DNA of 64,000 bases from Mycolicibacter acidiphilus (GTDB taxonomy: Bacteria; Actinomycetota; Actinomycetes; Mycobacteriales; Mycobacteriaceae), in the NCBI RefSeq assembly GCF_018455725.1, contig NZ_JAHCLR010000005.1:62001-126000 (forward strand), given 5' to 3'. The notes under the pieces were generated by a model, which was not told the DNA's origin, made no database searches, and saw only the letters and a list, made by a program, of their open reading frames with translations. A program made the translations under genes and the position numbers. Shown here in pieces: positions 26,264 through 34,959 of the stretch. Positions within the stretch are counted from its first letter, which is position 1; each line of letters opens with the position of its first letter.

Positions 26264-27658
26264 GTGACCCACTTTGACGTCGTTGTCCTCGGAGCCGGCC
26301 CCGGCGGGTACGTCGCGGCCATTCGCGCCGCCCAGCTGGGCCTGAACACCGCCATCATCGAACCGAAATATTGGGGCGGAGTCTGCCTCAACGTCGGTTG
26401 CATCCCGAGCAAGGCGCTGCTGCGCAACGCCGAGTTGGCGCACATCTTCACCAAGGAAGCCAAGGACTTCGGGATCAGCGGCGAGGCCACGTTCGACTAC
26501 GGCGCGGCGTTCGACCGCAGCCGCAAGGTGGCCGAGGGCCGCGTGACCGGTGTGCACTTCTTGATGAAGAAGAACAAGATCACCGAGATCCACGGCTACG
26601 GCCGGTTCACCGACGCGAACACGCTGGCGGTCGAGCTCAACGAGGGCGGCACCGAGACCGTCACGTTCGGCAACGCGATCATCGCCACCGGCAGCAGCAC
26701 CCGGCTGGTGCCCGGCACGTCGCTGAGCGCCAACGTCGTCACCTACGAGCAGCTGATCCTCACCCGGGAGCTGCCGAAATCGATCGTCATCGCCGGCGCC
26801 GGCGCCATCGGCATGGAGTTCTCCTACGTGCTGTCCAACTACGGCGTCGACGTGACCGTGGTGGAGTTCCTGCCGCGCGCGCTGCCCAACGAGGACGCCG
26901 AGGTCTCCAAGGAGATCGAGAAGCAGTTCAAGAAGCTCGGCGTGAAGATCCGCACCGGCACCAAGGTCGAGTCCATCAACGATGACGGTTCCACTGTCAC
27001 CGTCACCGTCAGCAAGGACGGCGCCACCGAGACCCTGCAGGCCGACAAGGTGCTGCAGGCCATCGGCTTCGCGCCCAACGTCGACGGTTACGGGCTCGAG
27101 GCGGCCGGGGTGGCGCTCACCGAACGCCGCGCGATCGGCGTCGGCGAGTTCCTGCAGACCTCGCAGCCGCACATCTACGCGATCGGCGACGTCACCGGAC
27201 TGCTGCAGCTGGCGCACGTCGCCGAGGCGCAGGCCGTCGTCGCCGCCGAGACCATCGCCGGCGTGGAGACCATGAGCCTGGGCGACTACCGGATGATGCC
27301 GCGCGCCACGTTCTGCCAGCCGCAGGTCGCCAGCTTCGGCCTCACCGAGGAGCAGGCGAAGGCCGAGGGCTACGACATCAAGGTCGCGAAGTTCCCGTTC
27401 ACCGCCAACGGCAAGGCGCACGGTGTCGGTGACCCGAGCGGGTTCGTCAAGCTGATCGCCGACGCCAAGTACGGCGAGCTGATCGGCGGGCACCTGGTCG
27501 GCCACGACGTCTCCGAGCTGCTGCCAGAGCTCACCCTGGCGCAGAAGTGGGACCTGACCGCCACCGAGTTGGCTCGCAACGTGCACACCCACCCGACCAT
27601 GTCCGAGGCGCTGCAGGAGTGCTTCCACGGGCTGATCGGGCACATGATCAACTTCTGA
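26264..27658 (+). CDS. lpdC: Dihydrolipoamide dehydrogenase
   Basis: A 464-residue flavoprotein matching mycobacterial LpdC (Rv0462) in length and motifs: FAD site [14 protein letters not shown], redox disulfide C41/C46 in [19 protein letters not shown] site [19 protein letters not shown], and the C-terminal HTHPTMSE active-site His-Glu. It is the E3 subunit of pyruvate and branched-chain ketoacid dehydrogenases and of the peroxynitrite reductase complex. It stands alone here, preceded by an accessory island that is absent at this point in M. tuberculosis. Confidence 0.95.
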   Translation: MTHFDVVVLGAGPGGYVAAIRAAQLGLNTAIIEPKYWGGVCLNVGCIPSKALLRNAELAHIFTKEAKDFGISGEATFDYGAAFDRSRKVAEGRVTGVHFLMKKNKITEIHGYGRFTDANTLAVELNEGGTETVTFGNAIIATGSSTRLVPGTSLSANVVTYEQLILTRELPKSIVIAGAGAIGMEFSYVLSNYGVDVTVVEFLPRALPNEDAEVSKEIEKQFKKLGVKIRTGTKVESINDDGSTVTVTVSKDGATETLQADKVLQAIGFAPNVDGYGLEAAGVALTERRAIGVGEFLQTSQPHIYAIGDVTGLLQLAHVAEAQAVVAAETIAGVETMSLGDYRMMPRATFCQPQVASFGLTEEQAKAEGYDIKVAKFPFTANGKAHGVGDPSGFVKLIADAKYGELIGGHLVGHDVSELLPELTLAQKWDLTATELARNVHTHPTMSEALQECFHGLIGHMINF

Positions 27659-27676
27659 TCCGGACGTGCGGCCGGC

Positions 27677-28153
27677 TCAGAAGATCGCGTAGGAGTCCCG
27701 GGCCAACCGGAATCCGCGGCCGGTGCCCTGGTCGGTGCAGGTGATGCCGTCGGTGGCGCTGGCGCAGCGGAAGCCGTAGCGGGTGGTCTCGGTGCCGTAG
27801 GCCAGCACCGGCAGGCCGTCTTTGAACACGGTGTCGGAGATGCACTGGAAGTGCGCCGGCTCGTCGCGGCTCATCTGCAGGCTGCGACCCCATGGACCCT
27901 GGCCGCAGAACCGGGTGTGGATCGGCGGCGCGGGCGGCGGGGTGAACGTCGGGTCCTTGACGTCGCAGCGCAGGTACGGGACGTCATCGCCGGGGCGGAT
28001 GTCACAGACGATGTTGCCGGTGGGACTGCGGAACCAGGTGGGGTCGGGGTCGGCGTGCGCCGGCCCTGCCAAGCCCGGTCCGACCAGCCCGAGCGCCACC
28101 ACCGCGGCGGCGGCCCCTCGATTTCGGCGCGATAAACGTCGCTGAGCGGGCAT
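27677..28153 (-). CDS. Small secreted cysteine-containing protein (DUF6636-like)
   Basis: A 158-residue protein with a signal peptide (basic RRLSRRNRG, hydrophobic core, AHA-D cleavage near residue 34). The mature part has six cysteines and the pattern FRSPTGNIVCDI, LRCDVKD, and YGFRCASATDGITCTDQGTG, typical of small disulfide-bonded actinobacterial exported proteins. Function unknown. The ATG at 28153 shares its A with the stop of a predicted 10-codon upstream ORF and lies in the right arm of a perfect stem-loop, so translation may be coupled or controlled. Confidence 0.7.
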   Translation of the reverse strand: MPAQRRLSRRNRGAAAAVVALGLVGPGLAGPAHADPDPTWFRSPTGNIVCDIRPGDDVPYLRCDVKDPTFTPPPAPPIHTRFCGQGPWGRSLQMSRDEPAHFQCISDTVFKDGLPVLAYGTETTRYGFRCASATDGITCTDQGTGRGFRLARDSYAIF

Positions 28154-28168
28154 TATCGCGCCGAAATC
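28120..28168. repeat. Perfect 16-bp inverted repeat at the 5' end of the secreted-protein gene
   Basis: GATTTCGGCGCGATAA at 28120-28135 and its exact complement at 28153-28168 flank a 17-nt loop containing CGCTGAGCGGG. A related hairpin with the same GATTTCGGCGCG arms lies at 30638-30686. Here the stem spans the first codons of the gene and the end of a small upstream ORF. Confidence 0.8.
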
Positions 28169-28185
28169 ACGTGGTGGAGGGGCAT
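28153..28185 (-). CDS. Predicted leaderless 10-codon upstream ORF
   Basis: ATG at 28185 begins MPLHHVISAR and ends at TAA, whose last A is the first base of the next ATG (TAATG). TAACGT on the minus strand (28198-28193) is a -10 hexamer 7 nt upstream, so the mRNA would start at this ATG. No protein function is expected; the likely role is to couple or tune translation of the secreted protein. Confidence 0.45.
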   Translation of the reverse strand: MPLHHVISAR

Positions 28186-28227
28186 GCCGACGACGTTAGC
28201 GCAGGTACTGCCCCCGCGGTCGCCGGT

Positions 28228-28437
28228 TCAGCCCTTGAACGGCAGCAGCTTGTCGAGTTCGTTGATGTGCTGGCGAAGCTCGTGGATCAGTGCGGTGCCC
28301 CGGGCGCTCTGCTCCAGCGCGGTCATGCCATCGCCGCCTTCGACGTGCTGCGTCAGCCGTGCGACGACGTCGCGGCTGGCGGTCACGGCCCGGTCGAGCA
28401 GGTCCGCGGTCGAGTGGGATTCGGCGATCTGGGTCAT
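28228..28437 (-). CDS. Small helical protein of unknown function
   Basis: A 69-residue, largely helical, soluble protein (TADLLDRAVTASRDVVARL, ALIHELRQHINELDKLLPF). No family recognised. It is supported as a gene by TAGGCT (minus strand 28450-28445), 7 nt upstream of the ATG, by sensible codon use and by the lack of any competing frame. It is monocistronic and divergent from the PsiE-like gene. Confidence 0.55.
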   Translation of the reverse strand: MTQIAESHSTADLLDRAVTASRDVVARLTQHVEGGDGMTALEQSARGTALIHELRQHINELDKLLPFKG

Positions 28438-28546
28438 GGGCCGAAGCCTAACGACCGGGAAACGATGGGGGACAGGCCATCTGGTGTGGGAAATCTAACA
28501 CCAGCAATTCTTGGTCAAAATACGGCCGGTGTCGGAGATTGGTTAC

Positions 28547-29047
28547 ATGACCGCGGACAGCGACACGCCGACGCACGGCGCGCTCGGCCGACGCCTGGGA
28601 GCCCTGGTGGTGGGTTTCGAGCCGGTCATCTACGCGGTCGCGTTCCTGCTGCTGGTGATCTCGGCGGTGCTGGTAGTCATCGGCAGTGCCGACGCTGTCG
28701 TCGCCGCGGTGACCCGGCGAGTCGACGCCATTGACGGTGGAGTGCTGATCCTGGATCGCGTCCTGCTCGTGCTGATCGTCGCCGAATTGGCCTACACCCT
28801 GCGCACCGTGCTGCAGTATCGGCAGATCGCCGCCGAACCGTTCCTGCTGATCGGCCTGATCGCGGCGGTGCGGCGCATCCTGATCGTCACCGCCGCGTTC
28901 GAGCAGAACCCGACCGGTGACGAACTGACCCGGTTGCTCTACGAACTGGGTGCGCTGGGCCTGCTGGTGCTGACCGTCGCCGCCGCGATCTTCCTGCTGC
29001 GCTTCAGTTCCCGGTACAAGCCAACGGCACAGCCCGGTCAGCCCTGA
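28547..29047 (+). CDS. PsiE-like (phosphate-starvation-inducible E) membrane protein
   Basis: A 166-residue membrane protein with four hydrophobic helices (VIYAVAFLLLVISAVLVVI, LILDRVLLVLIVAELAYTL, FLLIGLIAAVRRILIVTAA, LGALGLLVLTVAAAIFLL). The LDRVLLVLIVAELAYT and RRILIVTA motifs are those of the PsiE family. Function unknown; E. coli PsiE is induced by phosphate starvation. Its 3' end overlaps the convergent EmbR-like gene by 10 bp. Confidence 0.75.
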   Translation: MTADSDTPTHGALGRRLGALVVGFEPVIYAVAFLLLVISAVLVVIGSADAVVAAVTRRVDAIDGGVLILDRVLLVLIVAELAYTLRTVLQYRQIAAEPFLLIGLIAAVRRILIVTAAFEQNPTGDELTRLLYELGALGLLVLTVAAAIFLLRFSSRYKPTAQPGQP

Positions 29048-30177
29048 CCGGGGCGACTTTCGAAGACGAACTCGTGGCTGCCGATGCGGATGCGGTCACC
29101 GTCGGCGAGGACGACGCTGGCATCGATCCGCCGGCCCGCCACCACGACACCGTTGGTCGACCGCAGATCGGTGATGACGAAACCCGCTCCGGTGTAACCG
29201 ATCACGGCGTGGTTGCGGCTGGCGTCGTCGGAGTCGAGAACAATGTCGTTGTCGGGGAGCCGCCCGATCCGGATGGCCGCGGCGTCCAGCCGATGACGGC
29301 GTCCGGTCGCGTCACGCAACTCCGCCGACGCGGGCCGCTCAAGTACGCCGACCTGCGGAACGAGGTCGGCGACGCGGTGCGCGGTGGTGCTGCAGGCGAC
29401 TGCCGCGGCCGGCAGCGGCTGCTGGCGCAGGATCCGGTCATGCAGCGAACTGACCGTGGGCCCGGGGTCGATGCCGAGGTCATCGGCCAGGGCCGTCTTG
29501 AGCCGTCGGTAGGCGTCGAGTGCGTCGGATTGGCGTTCGGCGACGTAATAGGCGGTGATCAGTTGCGCCCACAACCGTTCCCGGTAGGGATGTTCGGTGC
29601 TGAGCGTCTCGAGTTCGCCGATGATGGCGTGGGCGCGCCCGCAGGCGATGTCGGCTTCGGCCCGCGCGACCTGGGTCACCACCTTGTCCTCGGACTGCAC
29701 GGTGGCGAAGGCGTCGACGAACGCGAAATCGCGCAGGTCGTCGAGGACCGGACCGCGCCATTCGGCCAGCGCCGCCGACAGGTGGCCGGCGGCCCCGCCG
29801 TAGCGCCCGGCGGTGACGGCCTGCATGCCCAGGTTCCGTTCGGTGGTGAAGCGGCCCAGATCCCAGTCGGTGTCGGCGAAGCAGAGCCGGTATCCCGGTG
29901 GCGCACTCGCCAGCACTGCCTGCGGGTCGACCCCGGCGGTGCCGAGCAGCCGCCGCAGATTGGACACGTAGGAGTGGATGCTCGCCCGGGCCGCCGCGAC
30001 CGGCTCATCTCCCCACACGGCGTGGATCAGGGAATCGACGGAGACCGGCCGGTTGCGGTGGATCACCAGCATGGCGAGCACCGCCCGCTGTTTCGCCGCG
30101 CCCAGCGGCACCGGCGTCCCGTTGACACTGACCTGCAGCGGCCCCAGGACGCCGAATTCCAGGGTGGGGGTCGGCAT
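29038..30177 (-). CDS. EmbR-like transcriptional regulator (SARP-BTAD-FHA)
   Basis: A 379-residue regulator with three parts: an OmpR/SARP-type DNA-binding domain (residues ~5-100, GAAKQRAVLAMLVIHRNRPVS), a bacterial transcriptional activation domain (~100-255) and a C-terminal FHA domain (~285-370, IGRLPDNDIVLDSDDASRNHAV then STNGVV). This is the EmbR architecture, in which FHA binds phosphothreonine and lets Ser/Thr kinases control transcription. It is a paralogue in a new context, so its targets are unknown. The ATG at 30177 has AAGGGTGG upstream. Confidence 0.85.
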   Translation of the reverse strand: MPTPTLEFGVLGPLQVSVNGTPVPLGAAKQRAVLAMLVIHRNRPVSVDSLIHAVWGDEPVAAARASIHSYVSNLRRLLGTAGVDPQAVLASAPPGYRLCFADTDWDLGRFTTERNLGMQAVTAGRYGGAAGHLSAALAEWRGPVLDDLRDFAFVDAFATVQSEDKVVTQVARAEADIACGRAHAIIGELETLSTEHPYRERLWAQLITAYYVAERQSDALDAYRRLKTALADDLGIDPGPTVSSLHDRILRQQPLPAAAVACSTTAHRVADLVPQVGVLERPASAELRDATGRRHRLDAAAIRIGRLPDNDIVLDSDDASRNHAVIGYTGAGFVITDLRSTNGVVVAGRRIDASVVLADGDRIRIGSHEFVFESRPGQG

Positions 30178-30383
30178 CGCGTCACCACCCTTTCGAGGTT
30201 CGCCGGTGTCGGCCCGCTGCCGAGACGTAACAGGTATACCGGTGATTCCTCCGAGACCGCTGAACGTCCTGCGGCGCAAGAATTCCTCAAGAATCCGTCG
30301 AGGGTTCCGCAAGGGCGTTGCTGCAACCTGGGGGTTGTCGGCCCAGCCGGCACCAGGGATCGAATCGAGAGAGGTGGTTGATC

Positions 30384-30632
30384 ATGAACGCAAAGCGTGT
30401 GATGGGTGCGTCCGCGATCGCAGTCGGGGTCGGGCTGTCCGGACTGTTCGGCGCCGGGATCGGGGCGGCCAACGCCGCCCCCGCGGAGTTCCAGCCGGGC
30501 ATGAGCGTGTTCAGCCAGTCCGGTCCGGACATCCGGTTGGACCACCACGACCGCAAGAAGGCGCTGAAGCAGGAGAAGCACGACCTCAAGCACAACCGTC
30601 AGGACCTCAGCACGGTCGGGCACCGCTGGTAG
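30384..30632 (+). CDS. Small exported protein
   Basis: An 82-residue protein with a signal peptide (residues 1-~31, ending ANAAP) and a highly charged His/Lys-rich mature tail (LDHHDRKKALKQEKHDLKHN). No family recognised. GAGAGG lies upstream of the ATG. It is divergent from the EmbR-like gene across a 206-bp gap and ends just before a strong hairpin terminator. Confidence 0.65.
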   Translation: MNAKRVMGASAIAVGVGLSGLFGAGIGAANAAPAEFQPGMSVFSQSGPDIRLDHHDRKKALKQEKHDLKHNRQDLSTVGHRW

Positions 30633-30637
30633 TCCGA

Positions 30638-30686
30638 GATTTCGGCGCGGTTCGGCTCGCTCAGCGGGCCGAACCGCGCCGAAATC
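30638..30686. terminator. Perfect 19-bp stem hairpin between convergent genes
   Basis: GATTTCGGCGCGGTTCGGC at 30638-30656 pairs exactly with 30668-30686 around an 11-nt loop. It lies between two convergent genes and has no U-tract, as is usual for mycobacterial terminators. The arms and loop resemble the repeat at 28120-28168. Confidence 0.75.
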
Positions 30687-30697
30687 GCGTGGGTGGT

Positions 30698-32149
30698 CTA
30701 GATGACGGCGCCGACGGCGAAGCCGGTGAGCATGCCGACGGCATTGGCGACGGCGTTGACGGCGTCATTGCTCACCCACCGCCAGCCGGAACGCGGGACA
30801 GCGGGGACGCTGCAGTGCTCCCGGTCTTCGACGACGGCGCCGCACCCCGGGCAGGTGAACCGGCCCTGCACGGTTGCGCCGATCACGGTGTCGGTCAGCG
30901 AGCCGACGATGCCCGCCACCACACCGACGAGGATCATCGCCGGCCCGGCGAACAGGGCCCCGAAACCGCCGACGGCCACCGCGCCCAACACCGTCGCCGC
31001 CGAACCCAGCGGCGAGACCGCCCCCGAGGTGCCCTTCGGTACCCGCCGCCAACTGCGCAGTGACAGCGGCTCTTTCGAGGAGAAGCGGCCGATCTCCGAG
31101 GCCCAGGAGTCGGCGATGCCAGCGGCGATCCCACCGATCGACACCGCGAACCAGACCGGGGCGCCGGTCAGCGCATAGCCGAGGACCGGCACCACCACCG
31201 GCAGGCCCGCATTGACCGCAACCTGGCTCATGCCGCGCAGCCCCCGGGTCTGCTTCGGCCGCCGATAGGCGGTCAGCACGCTGGTCACCGAGAAGAAGAC
31301 CGCGGCCGGGATGATCCAGGCCCAGCCGCCCAGGCCCACCGCGACCGCCGCCACCAGCCCGCCGCAGATCGCGCCCGGCAGATCCAGCCAGCGCATCCGG
31401 AGCATGAACGGCACGATCGCGCAGCCGAACGCCAGCCCGACCAGCCAGTGCAACGCCGCCGCATCGGACAGGTCGCGACCCACGTGCAGCAGCAGCGCCA
31501 CCCACGGCGTGATCAGCAGGTTGTCGGCGGCCGGTGCCACCAGCAGTTCGACGGCGGCGGTGGTCACCGCGACGAACGCCGAAGCCGCCAGCGCCACAAC
31601 GAGACTCATCCGCAACCCGGTGAGGCAGAACGTCAGCGACACCGTGAACGCCACCGCGACGAACACGACCGACCCCTCCAGCGACCGCACCGCACCGCTG
31701 ACCGCGACCCGGTGCCGGCCGAACCGGTGCCCGACCAGTGCCGCACCCGCATCGGCCAGGCCGAGCACCAGCACGCCCGCCGCGATCGCCACCCGATCCG
31801 GCCAGAACGCCAGCACCGCGATCAGCGCGCCAGCGGCGAACCCGACCAGCCCGTAATCCCGGATCCGGGTGCCGTCGAAAACCCCCGGCACCGGGACCAG
31901 GCCCTTCTCGACGATCAGCGCGAGCGCGACCGTGGCCACCGCCAGCACGCACGCCACCACCGCACCGCTGGACAGCTGGAACGCGGCCAGCGCCGCGAAC
32001 GCCCCGCACAGCGCGTGCGGGATCTTGCGGGTGACGACCGGGCCCGCGCCGAACCGGACCAACAGCCGTCCGGTGAGGATCAGCACCGCCGCGATCAGCA
32101 GCGTCCCACCGCCGGCGACGGCCAGATCGTGCCGGATCAGCGCCGTCAC
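30698..32149 (-). CDS. Phytol/dolichol kinase-like and DUF92 fusion membrane protein
   Basis: A 483-residue multi-spanning membrane protein. The N-terminal ~220 residues resemble phytol/dolichol kinases (VTRKIPHALCGAF, VLGLADAGAALVGHRFGRH, SLEGSVVFVAVAF). The C-terminal ~250 residues match DUF92, the VTE6/TMEM19 group (GIADSWASEIGR, RRVPKGTSGAVSPLGSAAT, GSLTDTVIGATVQ), followed by a CPGC zinc-like motif. In plants the two steps (VTE5, VTE6) turn phytol into phytyl diphosphate. A prenol-salvage kinase pair in one chain is inferred here. GTG start overlaps the upstream DUF2127 gene by 4 nt. Confidence 0.75.
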   Translation of the reverse strand: MTALIRHDLAVAGGGTLLIAAVLILTGRLLVRFGAGPVVTRKIPHALCGAFAALAAFQLSSGAVVACVLAVATVALALIVEKGLVPVPGVFDGTRIRDYGLVGFAAGALIAVLAFWPDRVAIAAGVLVLGLADAGAALVGHRFGRHRVAVSGAVRSLEGSVVFVAVAFTVSLTFCLTGLRMSLVVALAASAFVAVTTAAVELLVAPAADNLLITPWVALLLHVGRDLSDAAALHWLVGLAFGCAIVPFMLRMRWLDLPGAICGGLVAAVAVGLGGWAWIIPAAVFFSVTSVLTAYRRPKQTRGLRGMSQVAVNAGLPVVVPVLGYALTGAPVWFAVSIGGIAAGIADSWASEIGRFSSKEPLSLRSWRRVPKGTSGAVSPLGSAATVLGAVAVGGFGALFAGPAMILVGVVAGIVGSLTDTVIGATVQGRFTCPGCGAVVEDREHCSVPAVPRSGWRWVSNDAVNAVANAVGMLTGFAVGAVI

Positions 32150-32919
32150 GCGCCGGGCCGCGGGCCGTCGAGGCCGGCGCGTTCCACCGTCAGCAGGCTC
32201 TCCGCCCGGTGCTCCTGCGCGTAGGCGGCGGCACCGCCGTTGAGTCCGAACAGCCGCTTGCTCCACAGCAGCCAGGCCACCGCGACGATGTTGACCAGCA
32301 ACGCGCCCAGTCGCAGGGCGGTCAGTTTCTCGGTCAGCTCGTAGATCTCCAGCGGCAAGAAGACACTGGTCGCGATCACCGCGAAGTATTCGCCCCAGCG
32401 CCGCATCAACCACAGCCCGACGGCCTCGACGAGTTCGATCACCGCGTAGCAGGCCAACCCGGCGGCGATCCACAGCAGCGTCGACGACGACAGCGTGAAC
32501 GCGCTTGCGATGTGCTGGATGATCTTGGAGTCGTCCGGGTTCCAGCCGATCTGATCCGCCAGCGGCCGCAGCAGCGGCAGGTCCTGCTCGAAGGCCTGCT
32601 GCAGTTGGGCTTTCGAGCCGCGGACCTTCAGCACACCGACCGCCAGCAGTACGAAGACGACGGCGCGCAGCATCCGTTCGACGGCCAGTGCGCGCATCAG
32701 CGTCCGGTCCCGCAGCAGCCGGCCGCGGGGGATCTCCGGTGCGGTGGCCGCCGGCCCACGGCGCCGCGGCGGGCCGACGACGAACGTCTCGCAGCGCAGG
32801 CAGCGCCACGCCTCACCGGCGGGGGTGTCGGCCCGCAGTCGCTCCCGCAGGTCCGGCTCGTCGGGGGCGAAGGTCGCATGCCCGCGCAGTCCGCAGGAGC
32901 GCAGCGCGAAATCCACCAC
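32146..32919 (-). CDS. DUF2127 membrane protein with N-terminal zinc-ribbon-like motif
   Basis: A 257-residue protein. The first ~50 residues carry cysteines and histidines (LRSCGLRGHATF, WRCLRCETF) that may bind zinc. The rest has about four membrane helices of the DUF2127 type (RAVVFVLLAVGVLKV, LLWIAAGLACYAVIELVEAVGL, EYFAVIATSVFLPLEIYEL). Function unknown. It starts at a GTG 4 nt after the upstream gene and overlaps the downstream gene by 4 nt, so it is part of the ramB operon. Confidence 0.7.
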   Translation of the reverse strand: MVDFALRSCGLRGHATFAPDEPDLRERLRADTPAGEAWRCLRCETFVVGPPRRRGPAATAPEIPRGRLLRDRTLMRALAVERMLRAVVFVLLAVGVLKVRGSKAQLQQAFEQDLPLLRPLADQIGWNPDDSKIIQHIASAFTLSSSTLLWIAAGLACYAVIELVEAVGLWLMRRWGEYFAVIATSVFLPLEIYELTEKLTALRLGALLVNIVAVAWLLWSKRLFGLNGGAAAYAQEHRAESLLTVERAGLDGPRPGA

Positions 32920-32923
32920 GTGA

Positions 32924-33463
32924 TTATCCCGGGTAGTCCAGCGGCACCCGCAGTGCGCTCAGCGTCGCCGCCAGCGCGTCGTATTGGGATGTCAGCATGA
33001 CGAATTCGATCAGCCGGGTGCGGTCCAGGTGCTGCGACAGCTGAGCCCACGTGGCATCCGAGAGGGTGCGGGTGTCGACGAGTTCATCGATCCCGGTCAG
33101 CAGCGCCCGCTGCCGGTCGGTCAGCCCGTCGGCCGCCGGCCCCTCGAAGATGCGGGCCTGGGTGGCGTCGTCCAGGCCGATCGCGGCGGCCATCCGGGTG
33201 TGGTGCTGCATCTCGTAGCGGCTGTCCCGCAGGTGGGCTACCCGCAGGATCACCAGTTCGGTGTCCCGGGTCGGCAGCTTCCCACCGCGCATCAGCACCC
33301 CGCCGAACGGCAGCCAGCTCCACAGCAGCCGGCGGTGCTGGCCGAGCGTGGTGAACAGATGCGCCTGTGGGACGTGCTGACGTCGGGCGGCGAGCTTGCA
33401 GAACACCCAGTTGGCGACGCCGAGATCGCGCAGGCCGGGGGAGGCGGGGATACGGGAGGTCAC
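32924..33463 (-). CDS. Carboxymuconolactone decarboxylase / AhpD-like protein (Rv0464c-like)
   Basis: A 179-residue all-helical protein of the CMD/AhpD superfamily (RDTELVILRVAHLRDSRYEMQHH, with His in the position of the proton relay). The Cys-x-x-Cys pair of true AhpD is missing (RDSRYE instead), so peroxidase activity through a disulfide is unlikely. Its position directly after ramB matches Rv0464c. The GTG start overlaps the ramB stop by 4 nt. Confidence 0.8.
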   Translation of the reverse strand: MTSRIPASPGLRDLGVANWVFCKLAARRQHVPQAHLFTTLGQHRRLLWSWLPFGGVLMRGGKLPTRDTELVILRVAHLRDSRYEMQHHTRMAAAIGLDDATQARIFEGPAADGLTDRQRALLTGIDELVDTRTLSDATWAQLSQHLDRTRLIEFVMLTSQYDALAATLSALRVPLDYPG

Positions 33464-34872
33464 CGCTGTTGCTTTACCAGATACGGCGAGACCGTGCTGC
33501 GATGTTCGTTGAGATCCAGGTCGCGGCCGAGCGCCGGGAACGCGCGCTGCGGGCAGTTGTCGCGCTCGCAGACCCGGCAGCCCGCCCCGATCGGGGTGGC
33601 GGTGCCGCCGTGCAGGTCCAAGCCCTCCGAGTACACCAGCCGGTGGGCGTGCCGCAATTCGCAGCCCAGCCCGATCGCGAACATCTTGCCGGGCTGGCCG
33701 TAGCGTGCGGCGCGGCGCTCGACGGTGCGCGCCACCCACAGGTACTTGCGCCCGTCGGGCATCTCGGCGATCTGCACCAGGATCTTGCCCGGGTTGGAGA
33801 ACGTCTCGTAGACGTTCCACAGCGGGCAGGTGCCGCCCGATGACGAGAAGTGGAACCCGGTCGCCGACTGGCGCTTGCTCATGTTCCCGGCGCGGTCCAC
33901 CCGCACGAACGAGAACGGAACTCCCCGCATCGAGGTGCGCTGCAGGGTGGAGAGCCGGTGGGCGATGGTCTCGTAGCTGACCCGGAAGAACGCCGACAGC
34001 CGTTCGATGTCGTAGCGGAACGTCTCGGCACTGTCGTGGAACTGCCCGTAGGGCAGCACGATCGCCGCCGCGAAGTAGTTGGCCAGCCCCATCCGGGCCA
34101 GGGTGCGGGAATCCTTGGAGGTGAACTTGCCCTCTTCCACCAGGCTGTCGATCAGCTCGTCGAACTCCAGGAACGCCAGCTCGGTGGCCATCTTGAACAC
34201 CCGCTGCCCCCAGGACAGGTGGTTGGAGATGTCGAGGGTGCGGGTGGCGGCGTCGTAGCGGTGCAGCACGCTCTCACCGAGGTCGATGCGGCGGTTGATG
34301 TGCACCCCGTGCACCTCGGTCAGCCGGTTGGCGAGCTCCACGGCGAGCTCGCCCTGGTGGCGGCGCATCCGGGTGGCGAGGCCCTCGGCGGCGGTGTCGA
34401 GCTCATGCAGGTAGTTCTGCCGCTGATAGAAGTAGTCGCGGACCTCTTCGTGCGGCATCGTGATCACCCCGCTGCCGGCGGCGTAGCGCTCCTCGGTGGC
34501 GGCGGCCAGCTGCGCACTGGTGATCTGGTAGCGCCGGTGCAGGTTGACCATCGCCTGGGCCAGCTTGGGGTGGGTGCTGACCAGCTCGGCGACCTCGGGC
34601 AAGTCCACGTCGACGTCCAGGTCGCGGTCCATGGCGACCTCGCGCAGTTCGGCGACCAGCCGGGTGTCGTCCTGGGAGGCGAAGAAGGTGGCGTCCACCC
34701 CGAACACGTCGGTGATCCGCAGCAGCACCGCGACCGTCAACGGGCGGACGTCGTGTTCGATCTGGTTGAGGTAGCTCGGGGAGATCTCCAGCATCTGCGC
34801 CAGTGCGGCCTGGCTGAACCCGCGTTCGCTGCGCAGCTGGCGCACCCGGGAGCCGACGTAGGTCTTCGCCAC
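33460..34872 (-). CDS. ramB: Glyoxylate-cycle regulator RamB
   Basis: A 470-residue regulator. An N-terminal Cro/XRE helix-turn-helix (VGSRVRQLRSERGFSQAALA, EISPSYLNQIEHDVRPLTV) is followed by the long ScfR/ImmA-like middle region and a cysteine-rich C-terminus (CRVCERDNCPQRAF) typical of RamB. In M. tuberculosis RamB (Rv0465c) represses aceA and its own gene, depending on carbon source. The GTG at 34872 aligns with the known start (xxKTYVGSRV); an ATG at 34911 is also in frame. It heads a four-gene overlapping operon. Confidence 0.9.
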   Translation of the reverse strand: MAKTYVGSRVRQLRSERGFSQAALAQMLEISPSYLNQIEHDVRPLTVAVLLRITDVFGVDATFFASQDDTRLVAELREVAMDRDLDVDVDLPEVAELVSTHPKLAQAMVNLHRRYQITSAQLAAATEERYAAGSGVITMPHEEVRDYFYQRQNYLHELDTAAEGLATRMRRHQGELAVELANRLTEVHGVHINRRIDLGESVLHRYDAATRTLDISNHLSWGQRVFKMATELAFLEFDELIDSLVEEGKFTSKDSRTLARMGLANYFAAAIVLPYGQFHDSAETFRYDIERLSAFFRVSYETIAHRLSTLQRTSMRGVPFSFVRVDRAGNMSKRQSATGFHFSSSGGTCPLWNVYETFSNPGKILVQIAEMPDGRKYLWVARTVERRAARYGQPGKMFAIGLGCELRHAHRLVYSEGLDLHGGTATPIGAGCRVCERDNCPQRAFPALGRDLDLNEHRSTVSPYLVKQQR

Positions 34873-34947
34873 CCAGCCGAGGTTACCCGGCTGCGAAGAG
34901 GCTGTTCGCATGATTGGCAGGCCGGCGGTGGGCGGCCGGCCCGGCGG

Positions 34948-34953
34948 TAGTGT
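34948..34953 (+). promoter_or_regulatory. -10 box TAGTGT of a leaderless gene
   Basis: TAGTGT lies 6 nt before the GTG at 34960. The divergent ramB start is 87 bp away, so the two promoters share this short region, where RamB may also bind. Confidence 0.4.
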
Positions 34954-34959
34954 CACGAC

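Noticed and set aside
26168-27643. Long minus-strand open frame opposite lpdC
   Set aside because: It mirrors the lpdC coding frame in high-GC DNA, has a composition of repeated Gly/Asp/Val-type shadows and no recognisable domain; lpdC on the other strand is certain.
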